Source: DATKMG01 sp041476565 (GTDB lineage Bacteria > Acidobacteriota > Terriglobia > Versatilivoradales > Versatilivoraceae). From it: 28,963 nucleotides of DNA. The position numbers and the translations under genes were made by a program. Where the stretch lies: the NCBI GenBank assembly GCA_041476565.1, contig JBGOTQ010000037.1, forward strand, positions 1 through 28,963, written 5' to 3'. Of the stretch, positions 1 to 7,390 are shown one piece after another. Every line of letters starts with the position of its first letter. Position 1 is the stretch's first letter. The notes under the pieces are model-generated. The model searched no databases. It was not told where the DNA came from and saw nothing but the letters and a program-made list of their open reading frames with translations.

Positions 1-12
1 CCGACCCGGCGG

Positions 13-47
13 AATTTTTTCACAGCTTCTCAGTGATGGGTGGTGGC
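13..47 (-). repeat. Dispersed 35-bp repeat, copy A
   Basis: Read on the minus strand, this stretch matches 15409-15443 at 32 of 35 positions, including the core CTGAGAAGCTGTG followed by an A-run and TT. A shorter copy of the core is at 26817-26836 (19 of 20). It lies just beyond the stop codon of the DUF4091 gene, and nothing else is seen in bases 1-136. The pattern of a conserved core in several gene-free stretches, in both orientations, suggests a dispersed non-coding repeat family. Its function is unknown. Confidence 0.7.
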
Positions 48-136
48 TCCGCTAGGAGCCAGATGTCTGTAGAAAAGGGACCCCACTTGGATCCGCGTCG
101 GACTTGGTGCGGCGTCTCCAGAGCGACTACATCCTG

Positions 137-3100
137 TCACTGCATCAGGGCCTTTACGACCCGCAGCTTCAACTCTTCCATCTGATCGTTCCTGACCTGG
201 TCGAAGCTGAGAGTACCTGCATCCTCCTCGTAAGTCTGCAGCGTACGACCCGACAGGTTAAGTGCCTTCCCAATCGCCTGGGCTACCGCCTCGCGACCCC
301 ACTCTTGCCTGTGGGCAAGCAGGATCAGGTATTCGACATCCTGCTGGCCGCGCCGGTAGGCCTTTAGCCGGATTGAGGGAAACGGTTCGTCTTGCCCGAA
401 TTTCATGCCCGGATAGAAAACCGTCAGAGGCTCAGCCTGGTCCCACGAACTCATGCCCGCAACCGTGTTCCAGGGAACCACTCCGTCAGCGCCGTTCACC
501 CAAGCACGCCAGCACCAGGCTCGCATCGGAATGTTCGTCGTACTGGGGTCATTCGTGCTGCCGTATTGCCAGTATTCGCGGCCGAACCGGTAGCGATCGT
601 CGAGCAAATAGCGGTTTTTATCGAGTAGCTTCTGGCTGACGCAATTCAGATCGATTTGCCCGGCCAGGAGGTCGCGGATCCACTCTACGCGACTGATATC
701 CGTTCGAACCAGGATGGGGACTTGCGGATAATCCTTCAGCCCCCTTTTGGCCAGCGCTGCAAAAAAACTGAGGGCCCGTGCGTCATCGCGGTGATTCGGC
801 TCGTCCAGCAGCCACAGGGAGGATCCCTTGCCGGAACTCCGCACAGGGTCCTTGAAGTAGTACTTGTTATTGAAATAGATGAAGTAGCGCGTACTGACCC
901 AACCTCGATCCTGAATGTGTCGGGCGAACGCTCCGGCCACTGCCGAGAACCGATCCTGGTACTCCTGGCTGAATGCCTCTTCGATGGGTCCGGCTTCGAG
1001 CGCGTGGCGCGTGATGAGGTCTCGATATTCTTCCGCTGTGTTGATTTGGAGAGGATGGGAAAAACGGTAATTACGCCGCAGGTCGCCAGGCCAGTTCTCG
1101 AAAAATGGCAGGTACATGTTCGCAACTGGAATTGAAGCGCGAGGCAGATCGGCGAAGGCAGACCCGTCCAGCAGCGGACCAAAGTGAACGTCCCAATTTC
1201 CCCAATCCACCGCACGAGTGGCCGCACCTGCGCCCTCGAGAACAGGCGCATTGTCGGGTTCGACCCCGCCGGTCTGATTGTAACCAAGAATGTCTAGGGT
1301 GGTCCTGTGCTGGTGTGCCACCCGGTGGTAGGCTTGCAGAATCCGGCGATATTCGGGAGTCCCGCGCTCCACTCCCACGGGGGTAGGGACGGCGCCGTAA
1401 CAGTTCAGATCCACAACGAAATTGAGTTTGTCCGGAAGAGTCAAAGGCAGCACTTGTACTTCGAGGGTGATTTCACGTTCGAAGCCGCCGGCGCCAACCT
1501 TCAACTTCCCGATGTGCATACCGGGGGCCGCTTCATGCGGGATGTATACGTCCACAAAGATCGGCTGGACCCTTTGACCTGGCACACCATTGTCTTTCAT
1601 CGGGATCGCAAAGGTGGGAGCAAGCGGCACCAGGGCATCGGGATACCAGCTCTGTTTCCCCTCAACACCGGCCTTGCCCGGGACAAACCATTCGCGCGCA
1701 AGCTGGATTGCGCCGGTTTCTCGAAAGATCTCCGGAAGTTTAGTGCCGGGAAACAGCGTCTTGCTGACCTGCACCTTGGCTTCGCTTACCGGTTCAGCGG
1801 TCTCGATCGCGAGCTGGAAGGCAACAAACTCGTTTCTGGCGCCCGTCAGGTGGACGACACCGCCGATCCCATCCCATACAGAATTGCGCAGTCGGTGATC
1901 GGCAAAATCCTGCTCCAGCAATGCCCCTGTCTGCGGATCAATTTTCATCAATTCCGGGACCGCCCATACCCGGACGGGACCTTGGTCTTCTTCGCTCCGC
2001 ACCGGTGCTTGGGCAGGTGTCTCAACCCGAGGCAGAGGAGGAAAGGTGCGGTCATAGGCTCGATAACGGCCGAGAGGAGACACAGGACCTGCATTCCCGG
2101 CTTTGTCGATGGCTCGGGCTGCGAAATAGTAGACTGCGCCCGGTCTTAACTGCTCGACCACGGCAGTCACCTGATCGTGCAGCGCGTTGGACGTGGCCAG
2201 CGGATTCAATTTGGGCGCCAGCGGGTCTAGACACCATCGCGGAACCTCCTTCGCGGAGCCGAAGTTGGCGGCCGTCACAGGTTTTTCGCTATAGCGCAGT
2301 TCGTACCTAGAGGCGACCCCATCCCCTCGATTGTCGCCCGCTCCGCCGATTTTTAGAATCACGCCCCCTCGCCTCAAGGTAGTGCGACCTAGAACGCGTG
2401 CTTCCTCTGGTGAGCTGTGTCCAATTCCGGAGTCGGACTGGAGAGGTTTCACTCGCCCTGGGGCTAATTTGTCTTCCTCCCCGACCTCCACCACCAACAA
2501 AGGCGGATGCTGGCTCTCACGACTCTCGAGTAAGTGAATGGTTCGGGCTTGGCCCTTTTCGTCGCAGAGGATCAAACCGTATTGATCTCCACTGAGCAGA
2601 GCGCCAATTATTGCCGGGGACACATTGATCTCGTACCAACCGTTGCCGGCGTCGCGGACCTGTCCATATGCATACAGGCTGCCGCCCTGGCCAAAGGTCA
2701 CGTCCACCAGGTCCGATCCCGGGAATGACCACGACTGATCCCCATTTCGCGCATAGTAAAAATTCACCGACCCTCGAGCGGCCGGCCCCTGCTTCTGCGT
2801 GCCTTCAGACCAGGGACCCGATCCGCTGATCGTGGAGATCCCAACTGTGTGCAAGGGGACTGGCGGCGTATTGTACCGGTGTACCCGCATCGTCGCTTTG
2901 GTGATGGATCGCCCCTTCAATGCGGAAACATCAAATTGAAACAGGGCGAAACTCAAATACCCCTGGATGGGCAACTGTGGATCCGCCCCGTGGTTTTGGT
3001 AAGCGGGAGAGGCTGTTGGTTTAGGCGTGTCGAAATCGGGAACAGCAACCCACGTGTCCGCCGTCACGGGGCAACTGATCGGCACGCCGGCTAACGTCGA

Positions 3101-3151
3101 CACGTTCGCTGCTAAGAGTAGGAATAAGAAGGTCACGATAGGGAGTTTCAT
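137..3151 (-). CDS. Secreted DUF4091-domain protein (glycoside hydrolase-like)
   Basis: A 1004-residue exported protein probably acting on carbohydrate. Residues 1-22 are a Sec-type signal peptide. Residues about 25-225 resemble the DNRLRE/CBM96-like beta-sandwich, with a typical segment FALFQFDVSALKG. About 255-390 looks like a fibronectin type III-like module (YELRYSEKP, then PGAVYYFAARAIDKAGN). The C-terminal third is DUF4091, recognised from WLLDEPNHRDDARA, then GREYWQYGSTNDPS, RAWCWRAWVNGADGVVPWN and FPSIRLKAYRRGQQDVEYL. DUF4091 is known from putative glycoside hydrolases with a TIM-barrel core; the substrate cannot be read from sequence. The start lies 3 bp after the stop of the upstream UxuA-like gene and has no clear Shine-Dalgarno of its own, so translation is probably coupled to that gene. 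Confidence 0.85.
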   Translation of the reverse strand: MKLPIVTFLFLLLAANVSTLAGVPISCPVTADTWVAVPDFDTPKPTASPAYQNHGADPQLPIQGYLSFALFQFDVSALKGRSITKATMRVHRYNTPPVPLHTVGISTISGSGPWSEGTQKQGPAARGSVNFYYARNGDQSWSFPGSDLVDVTFGQGGSLYAYGQVRDAGNGWYEINVSPAIIGALLSGDQYGLILCDEKGQARTIHLLESRESQHPPLLVVEVGEEDKLAPGRVKPLQSDSGIGHSSPEEARVLGRTTLRRGGVILKIGGAGDNRGDGVASRYELRYSEKPVTAANFGSAKEVPRWCLDPLAPKLNPLATSNALHDQVTAVVEQLRPGAVYYFAARAIDKAGNAGPVSPLGRYRAYDRTFPPLPRVETPAQAPVRSEEDQGPVRVWAVPELMKIDPQTGALLEQDFADHRLRNSVWDGIGGVVHLTGARNEFVAFQLAIETAEPVSEAKVQVSKTLFPGTKLPEIFRETGAIQLAREWFVPGKAGVEGKQSWYPDALVPLAPTFAIPMKDNGVPGQRVQPIFVDVYIPHEAAPGMHIGKLKVGAGGFEREITLEVQVLPLTLPDKLNFVVDLNCYGAVPTPVGVERGTPEYRRILQAYHRVAHQHRTTLDILGYNQTGGVEPDNAPVLEGAGAATRAVDWGNWDVHFGPLLDGSAFADLPRASIPVANMYLPFFENWPGDLRRNYRFSHPLQINTAEEYRDLITRHALEAGPIEEAFSQEYQDRFSAVAGAFARHIQDRGWVSTRYFIYFNNKYYFKDPVRSSGKGSSLWLLDEPNHRDDARALSFFAALAKRGLKDYPQVPILVRTDISRVEWIRDLLAGQIDLNCVSQKLLDKNRYLLDDRYRFGREYWQYGSTNDPSTTNIPMRAWCWRAWVNGADGVVPWNTVAGMSSWDQAEPLTVFYPGMKFGQDEPFPSIRLKAYRRGQQDVEYLILLAHRQEWGREAVAQAIGKALNLSGRTLQTYEEDAGTLSFDQVRNDQMEELKLRVVKALMQ

Positions 3152-3154
3152 GTT

Positions 3155-4309
3155 TTAGGCCCGGTCGGCCTCGGCATTTGCTCGAGCCAGCAATGCCTTG
3201 ATGTATCCGATGCTGTAAGCCCATCCGCTCATTCGGCCCCCAACCATGGTGGGTACATGGTCGGCGATTAATGCGCCACGGAAGTCCACCTCGTCGAGGG
3301 TCTTCATGATCTTCCACATGTCCATGTATCCGTCGTCAACGAATGTCTCGACAAAATAAGGGATTGGTGTGGTCACATTCCGGAAATGGATTTTCCATAG
3401 TCTCCCCATTCTGGCGAAAGCACGAATCGCCTCAAGGACATCTTTACCCATCCCTTTGCCGCCTTCAAGCCAGGTTCCACAGCAGAGACAGACCCCGACG
3501 TTGGGGCTGTTCGCAACGTCGAGTGCTCGCACGTACCCATCGAAGCTAGCGAAGATACAACGCGGAACACCGCCGAGTTCCGGCACAGGCGGGTCGTCGG
3601 GATGAATTCCAATCCGGATGCCCAACTCTTCAGCCACAGGCACAACCTGTTTAATGAAGTAGGTATAATTCTCCCATATCTCCTCTTTCGAGTACTTTCG
3701 GCCGTTCGTTAGTACGCCTTCGAAAACCTTGCCTGCCCAGTAACCCTTCGCTGTCTTCAGATTGAATGCCCGGGCGGGAGCGCCTCCACGGGTCGTTCCT
3801 TGCTCTGAACTCCAAATGCCGTTTCCCATGTGGGCATAGGTAGTGTAAGAGATTCCTGCCTTGGCGAGGTTCCGGAGATATTGTTTGTACTCCTCTATCT
3901 TCTGGTCACGACCTGGAAGATTGAGAGTGACCTCCGGCATGTTGTGGACGTTGCTGTTGCCGATGTTCCACACCTTCAGTCCGGCAGTCTCGACCTTCTG
4001 TTTCCAGCGACTGAAATTCTCCAGCGTCGCCTTATCACCCCCGCTAGGGATGCTCACATAACCGACACCCAGTTGCTGGGCGAACTGAAGGTCCTCCTCG
4101 CCCGGATCTGTAGGAACCTGCAGTGAGATTTTGATCCCCGGCGCCAGTTCTGGCAGTCCCTTTGAATTCCGCGTCTCGGACGACGCTGTTAGAGCGCTCT
4201 GAGCCAAGCCACTGGTTAAGGCGATCTTGGCAAAGGTTCGCCGGCTCACCGAACGGCTCTCACCTATTCCGATCAGTTGTTGCATTGTAATTGGCTTATC
4301 GTTGTCCAT
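3155..4309 (-). CDS. Tat-exported UxuA-like (mannonate dehydratase-type) TIM-barrel protein
   Basis: A 384-residue protein resembling mannonate dehydratase, which dehydrates D-mannonate to 2-keto-3-deoxygluconate in hexuronate catabolism. The family-type metal site can be followed as H236 in GIHPDDPP, C277 in CLCCGTW, H308 in IHFRNV and D350 in ADHVP. The DGYMDMWKIMKTL segment is also typical. The N-terminus carries a twin-arginine motif (SRRTFAK, about residues 22-28) and a short hydrophobic stretch, so the protein is probably exported; classical UxuA is cytoplasmic. An in-frame TTG at 4333 would add eight residues, but the ATG at 4309 is preceded by GGAGG with 5-nt spacing and is preferred. 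First gene of a two-gene unit with the DUF4091 gene. An alternative is an exported sugar isomerase/epimerase of unknown substrate. Confidence 0.8.
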   Translation of the reverse strand: MDNDKPITMQQLIGIGESRSVSRRTFAKIALTSGLAQSALTASSETRNSKGLPELAPGIKISLQVPTDPGEEDLQFAQQLGVGYVSIPSGGDKATLENFSRWKQKVETAGLKVWNIGNSNVHNMPEVTLNLPGRDQKIEEYKQYLRNLAKAGISYTTYAHMGNGIWSSEQGTTRGGAPARAFNLKTAKGYWAGKVFEGVLTNGRKYSKEEIWENYTYFIKQVVPVAEELGIRIGIHPDDPPVPELGGVPRCIFASFDGYVRALDVANSPNVGVCLCCGTWLEGGKGMGKDVLEAIRAFARMGRLWKIHFRNVTTPIPYFVETFVDDGYMDMWKIMKTLDEVDFRGALIADHVPTMVGGRMSGWAYSIGYIKALLARANAEADRA

Positions 4310-4411
4310 GATGTCCTCCAAGGATTGACCCAATTATACTCCGGATCCTGTGATGTTCTGCTCCTCGCCGGAGAATTCCAAGCCTGATTTCTCCCTGTTT
4401 TCTCGTGCCCT

Positions 4412-4427
4412 GTGACAAAAGTCATAG
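4412..4427 (+). promoter_or_regulatory. Candidate CRP/FNR-family operator upstream of ric
   Basis: The sequence GTGACAAAAGTCATAG holds the inverted repeat TGAC-N4-GTCA centred at 4418.5, 66 bp before the ric start codon. The same motif, with one base changed (15 of 16), stands before the NnrS-like gene in the same orientation relative to that gene (13218-13233). Two genes of the nitrosative-stress type sharing one site suggests a common NO-responsive regulator. Members of the CRP/FNR family (DNR, NnrR and HcpR types) use palindromes with this geometry. The regulator gene is not in the window. Confidence 0.7.
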
Positions 4428-4447
4428 TCACCCGGGGAGTTACGAAA

Positions 4448-4453
4448 TAACCT
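4448..4453 (+). promoter_or_regulatory. Candidate -10 element of the ric operon promoter
   Basis: TAACCT begins exactly 29.5 bp downstream of the operator centre, so with a normal start site near 4460 the operator would sit at -41.5. TAATCT stands at the identical distance in the promoter of the NnrS-like gene. The hexamer is a poor match to TATAAT and no good -35 is visible, as expected for an activator-dependent class II promoter. Not all bases are decisive; the assignment rests on the shared spacing. Confidence 0.5.
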
Positions 4454-4484
4454 GTTAGTAAGAAACTAAATCGGGAGAGAATCT

Positions 4485-5222
4485 ATGAGAAATCTTGCTA
4501 CAAGAACTATTGGCGAGCTGGCAACGGAAGTTCCCGGCGCCACGCGTTTGTTCGAAAAGTTGGGGATCGACTATTGTTGTGGTGGAGGCAGTTCGCTCGA
4601 GGCAGCTTGTTCGAGCGCCGGCTTGTCCTTAGAAGAAGTTTCACTCTCACTGGAGCACGCAAAGGAGATCGAGAAGCAACCCAACCCCTATAAGGATTGG
4701 CGTCAGAGACGGCTCTCTGAATTAATCTCGCACATTACGACTACACACCACGTGTTCACCAGGGAGGAATTGGCACGGCTTAATCCTCTTTTTGACAAAG
4801 TCTGTTCAGTACACGGCCAGAATCACCCTGAACTCCTCACCATTTACAGATCGTTCCGTGCATTGTCGCAGGAGTTGACGTTGCACATGCAAAAAGAGGA
4901 GCAAGTGCTGTTCCCCTACGTTGTACGCATGGAACAGGAGGTGCTTGCCCACGGGACGCCGCCGAACTCCCCTTTTGGTACTGTGAAGAATCCAGTCCGG
5001 ATGATGATGAAGGAACATGACCAGGCAGGGGATGTTCTGACACAGATCCGGAAGGGCAGCTCCAATTTTACTGTTCCTGCTGACGGGTGCAGCAGTTTTC
5101 GGTCGCTGTACCAGTCCCTTGCAGGGCTAGAAGAGGACCTGCACCAGCATATTCATCTCGAAAACAACCTGTTGTTCCCCCGGGCAATCGAAATGGAAGG
5201 TAGTGCTCAAAACTGCTCTTAA
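4485..5222 (+). CDS. ric: Iron-sulfur cluster repair di-iron protein (RIC/YtfE/ScdA)
   Basis: A 245-residue cytoplasmic protein of the RIC family, which repairs iron-sulfur clusters damaged by nitric oxide or peroxide. Residues 1-55 are the ScdA_N (DUF542) domain with the LGIDYCCGGG motif (C31, C32). Residues about 78-235 are a hemerythrin-like four-helix bundle. Likely di-iron ligands, by spacing against YtfE, are H88 or H89, H134, E138 (HMQKE), H178 (KEHDQ), H222 and E226 (HIHLE). The start ATG is preceded by a GGGAG ribosome site. It is the first gene of a plus-strand operon; the cytochrome gene follows after 17 bp. The upstream operator and -10 shared with the NnrS-like gene point to NO-dependent induction. 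Confidence 0.93.
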   Translation: MRNLATRTIGELATEVPGATRLFEKLGIDYCCGGGSSLEAACSSAGLSLEEVSLSLEHAKEIEKQPNPYKDWRQRRLSELISHITTTHHVFTREELARLNPLFDKVCSVHGQNHPELLTIYRSFRALSQELTLHMQKEEQVLFPYVVRMEQEVLAHGTPPNSPFGTVKNPVRMMMKEHDQAGDVLTQIRKGSSNFTVPADGCSSFRSLYQSLAGLEEDLHQHIHLENNLLFPRAIEMEGSAQNCS

Positions 5223-5239
5223 ACACAGGAGCCGGCCCA

Positions 5240-7390
5240 ATGAATGAGAACAAGCTCACCCCAACCGTTTCAGGCCGCGCGGATCGACTGGCGGAGTGGC
5301 GTTCCAAGTTGGCTTTATGGTCCATTGGCGCCACATCGTTTCTGGCGCTGAGCGGCCTGCTGATCTGGCTACTCCCGTTCAGTCGGTTTCTGCAATTCAC
5401 CGTGCTCGGACATACCCTGATTGGCTTGGCATTCCTAGTGCCTATCCTGGCCTATTGCATACGACATTGGTGGGTTTATCGCCAGAGCGTCTTGACGCAT
5501 GTCAAGCTTCTGGGTTATCTGAGTGCAGCAGTCCTGGTGGTTTGTGTCGTATCGGGTGTAGTTCTCACTTATCAGCCCCTATTCAAGACCCGCATCAGCT
5601 ATTCCTGGAGAGCATTGCACGATTGGACCACGGTCGCGCTTCTGGCCTTTGTTCTTCTCCATATTCTCTTCATCCTGGTTCGGGACGCCCGGGCCCGGCT
5701 GACCGAGACGGTGGCCCCGGTCTGGGGAGCCACCAGGCGCTTTGGAAGGGGCGTTGCGGCAGTGACGGGACTGTGCATCGTTCTGGTTGGCTTGGCTCGC
5801 CTTGCTTATTTTCCTTCTAAGCTGATTAAGGATTTCCCGAGGGATTATGATCTCTGGGAACCTCGCAACCCGCTTTATGACAAGAACCGGCCCTTTGCGC
5901 CGAGCCTGGCCCGCACCATCGACAACAAGCCTATTGACGACCGGCTCCTCTCAGGCTCGGAAAACTGCGGGACCAGCGGATGTCACGAGCAGATCGTCAA
6001 GGAATGGGAGCCTTCGGCACACCGTTATGCCGCCATGGACAAGGCGTTCCAGGCCATCCAGCTCACCATGGCCAAACAGAACGGGCCCACCTCGACACGG
6101 TATTGCGGCGGCTGCCATGACCCAATCTCTTTGTTTTCCGGCACCAAGAACATCTATGCAGAAGAGACGCAGTTGACGGCCCTGCGGGGATTCCGCGAAG
6201 GCATCTCCTGTCTGGCTTGCCATTCCATCAAAGAAACAGACATCAAAGGGAATGCCTATTATGCAATTCAAGCTCCGCCCCGATACCTGGGCGAACTGGA
6301 GTATGACCAGACCAAGAACCAGAAGTGGCGCATTGTCCGTGATTTCCTGATCCGGGGCTATCCCCGACAGCACATAAGCAGCTTATCGAAGGTCATGTTC
6401 AAAAAGCCGGAGTATTGTGCCGCCTGTCACAAGCAATTTGTGGATGAAGAAATTAACAAGGTGGGATGGGTTCAGCTTCAAAACCAGTTTGACAACTGGC
6501 GGATGAGCAAGTGGGCCCGGGATCGCAAAGATCCTCAAAAGACCATTGAATGTCGCGAATGCCACATGCCGCTGGTCAAATCCACAGACCCGGCAGCCGG
6601 AGACGCGGCGGATTATAATCGTTCCCCCAACGATGGGATGCATCGTTCTCATCGTTTCCTCGGGGGAAATCAACTCATGCCGGGTCTGCTCAGAATTGAG
6701 GATGCAGATCGGCAGACCAGCTTGACTAATCAATGGCTCAAAGGAGAAATTGGAATCCCTGAAATCGAGCAGAAGTGGCACAAACCTGGAGTTCCGGCCG
6801 TTTCCATTCAACTGTTGGTTCCCTCGTCCATTAAACGTGGGGAAAAGCTGACAGTCAAATGCGTGATCACGTCGAACAAGGTGGGACACGATTTCCCCAC
6901 TGGTCCATTGGACATCATTCAGGCTTGGATTGAACTTGTGGTTAAAGATGATAACGGGAACATTGTCTTTGAGAGCGGGACCGTGGATGACAAGGGCTTC
7001 ATTAAACCCGGTACGTTCATGTTCAAGGCAGAACCTGTGGACCAATATGGAAACCTCATTGACCGGCACAACCTCTGGGAGATGGTGGGAGTTCGCAGCC
7101 GGCGCTCCCTGTTTCCGGGGTTTTCCGATATCACGGAATTTGGCTTTCTCTGTCCTGAGCTTCATCAAAAAAAACAGAACTACCTGCCGGCGGAGAAAGA
7201 GTACTCGATGGCTGCTCCTCATCAGGGCGAACTCCACATCACCGCACGGTTGCGGTATCGAAAGATCGATCAGTTCCTCCTGAATTACGTCCGCAGTGTC
7301 GGGTTCTTTCCGGAGTTTAAGGGAAAGCAGTTGACCTCCACCGTCACAGATATGCATCAGCAGGAAGTGAACGTCAAGGTGACGTTGTAA
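5240..7390 (+). CDS. Membrane cytochrome b561-like / multiheme cytochrome c fusion protein
   Basis: A 716-residue predicted electron-transfer protein. Five hydrophobic segments lie in residues about 24-190 and contain histidines suited to b-type haem ligation (H58, H76, H87, H127, H141), like a small cytochrome b561. The following domain has five haem-c attachment motifs: a CX4CH at C243-H249 (CGTSGCH), then CXXCH at 289-293, 324-328, 393-397 and 438-442. H468 and H471 (MHRSH) are possible distal ligands. Residues about 500-716 form a beta-rich domain (SNKVGHDFPTGP). The layout suggests quinol oxidation in the membrane and electron delivery through periplasmic haems to an unknown acceptor. 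Placement in the ric operon suggests a nitrogen oxide. No exact family is recognised; cytochrome c554-like or NrfA-like haem packing is possible. Confidence 0.8.
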   Translation: MNENKLTPTVSGRADRLAEWRSKLALWSIGATSFLALSGLLIWLLPFSRFLQFTVLGHTLIGLAFLVPILAYCIRHWWVYRQSVLTHVKLLGYLSAAVLVVCVVSGVVLTYQPLFKTRISYSWRALHDWTTVALLAFVLLHILFILVRDARARLTETVAPVWGATRRFGRGVAAVTGLCIVLVGLARLAYFPSKLIKDFPRDYDLWEPRNPLYDKNRPFAPSLARTIDNKPIDDRLLSGSENCGTSGCHEQIVKEWEPSAHRYAAMDKAFQAIQLTMAKQNGPTSTRYCGGCHDPISLFSGTKNIYAEETQLTALRGFREGISCLACHSIKETDIKGNAYYAIQAPPRYLGELEYDQTKNQKWRIVRDFLIRGYPRQHISSLSKVMFKKPEYCAACHKQFVDEEINKVGWVQLQNQFDNWRMSKWARDRKDPQKTIECRECHMPLVKSTDPAAGDAADYNRSPNDGMHRSHRFLGGNQLMPGLLRIEDADRQTSLTNQWLKGEIGIPEIEQKWHKPGVPAVSIQLLVPSSIKRGEKLTVKCVITSNKVGHDFPTGPLDIIQAWIELVVKDDNGNIVFESGTVDDKGFIKPGTFMFKAEPVDQYGNLIDRHNLWEMVGVRSRRSLFPGFSDITEFGFLCPELHQKKQNYLPAEKEYSMAAPHQGELHITARLRYRKIDQFLLNYVRSVGFFPEFKGKQLTSTVTDMHQQEVNVKVTL

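Noticed and set aside
1307..2149. 280-codon plus-strand open frame opposite the DUF4091 gene
   Set aside because: Antisense shadow; no domain seen, and the minus strand is a clear exported protein.
4310..4333. TTG start extending the UxuA-like protein by eight residues
   Set aside because: A GGAGG site with correct spacing precedes the ATG at 4309, and the extension overlaps that site.
6383..7357. Long minus-strand open frame opposite the cytochrome gene
   Set aside because: Antisense shadow without a domain; the plus strand encodes the haem motifs and continues through the whole segment.
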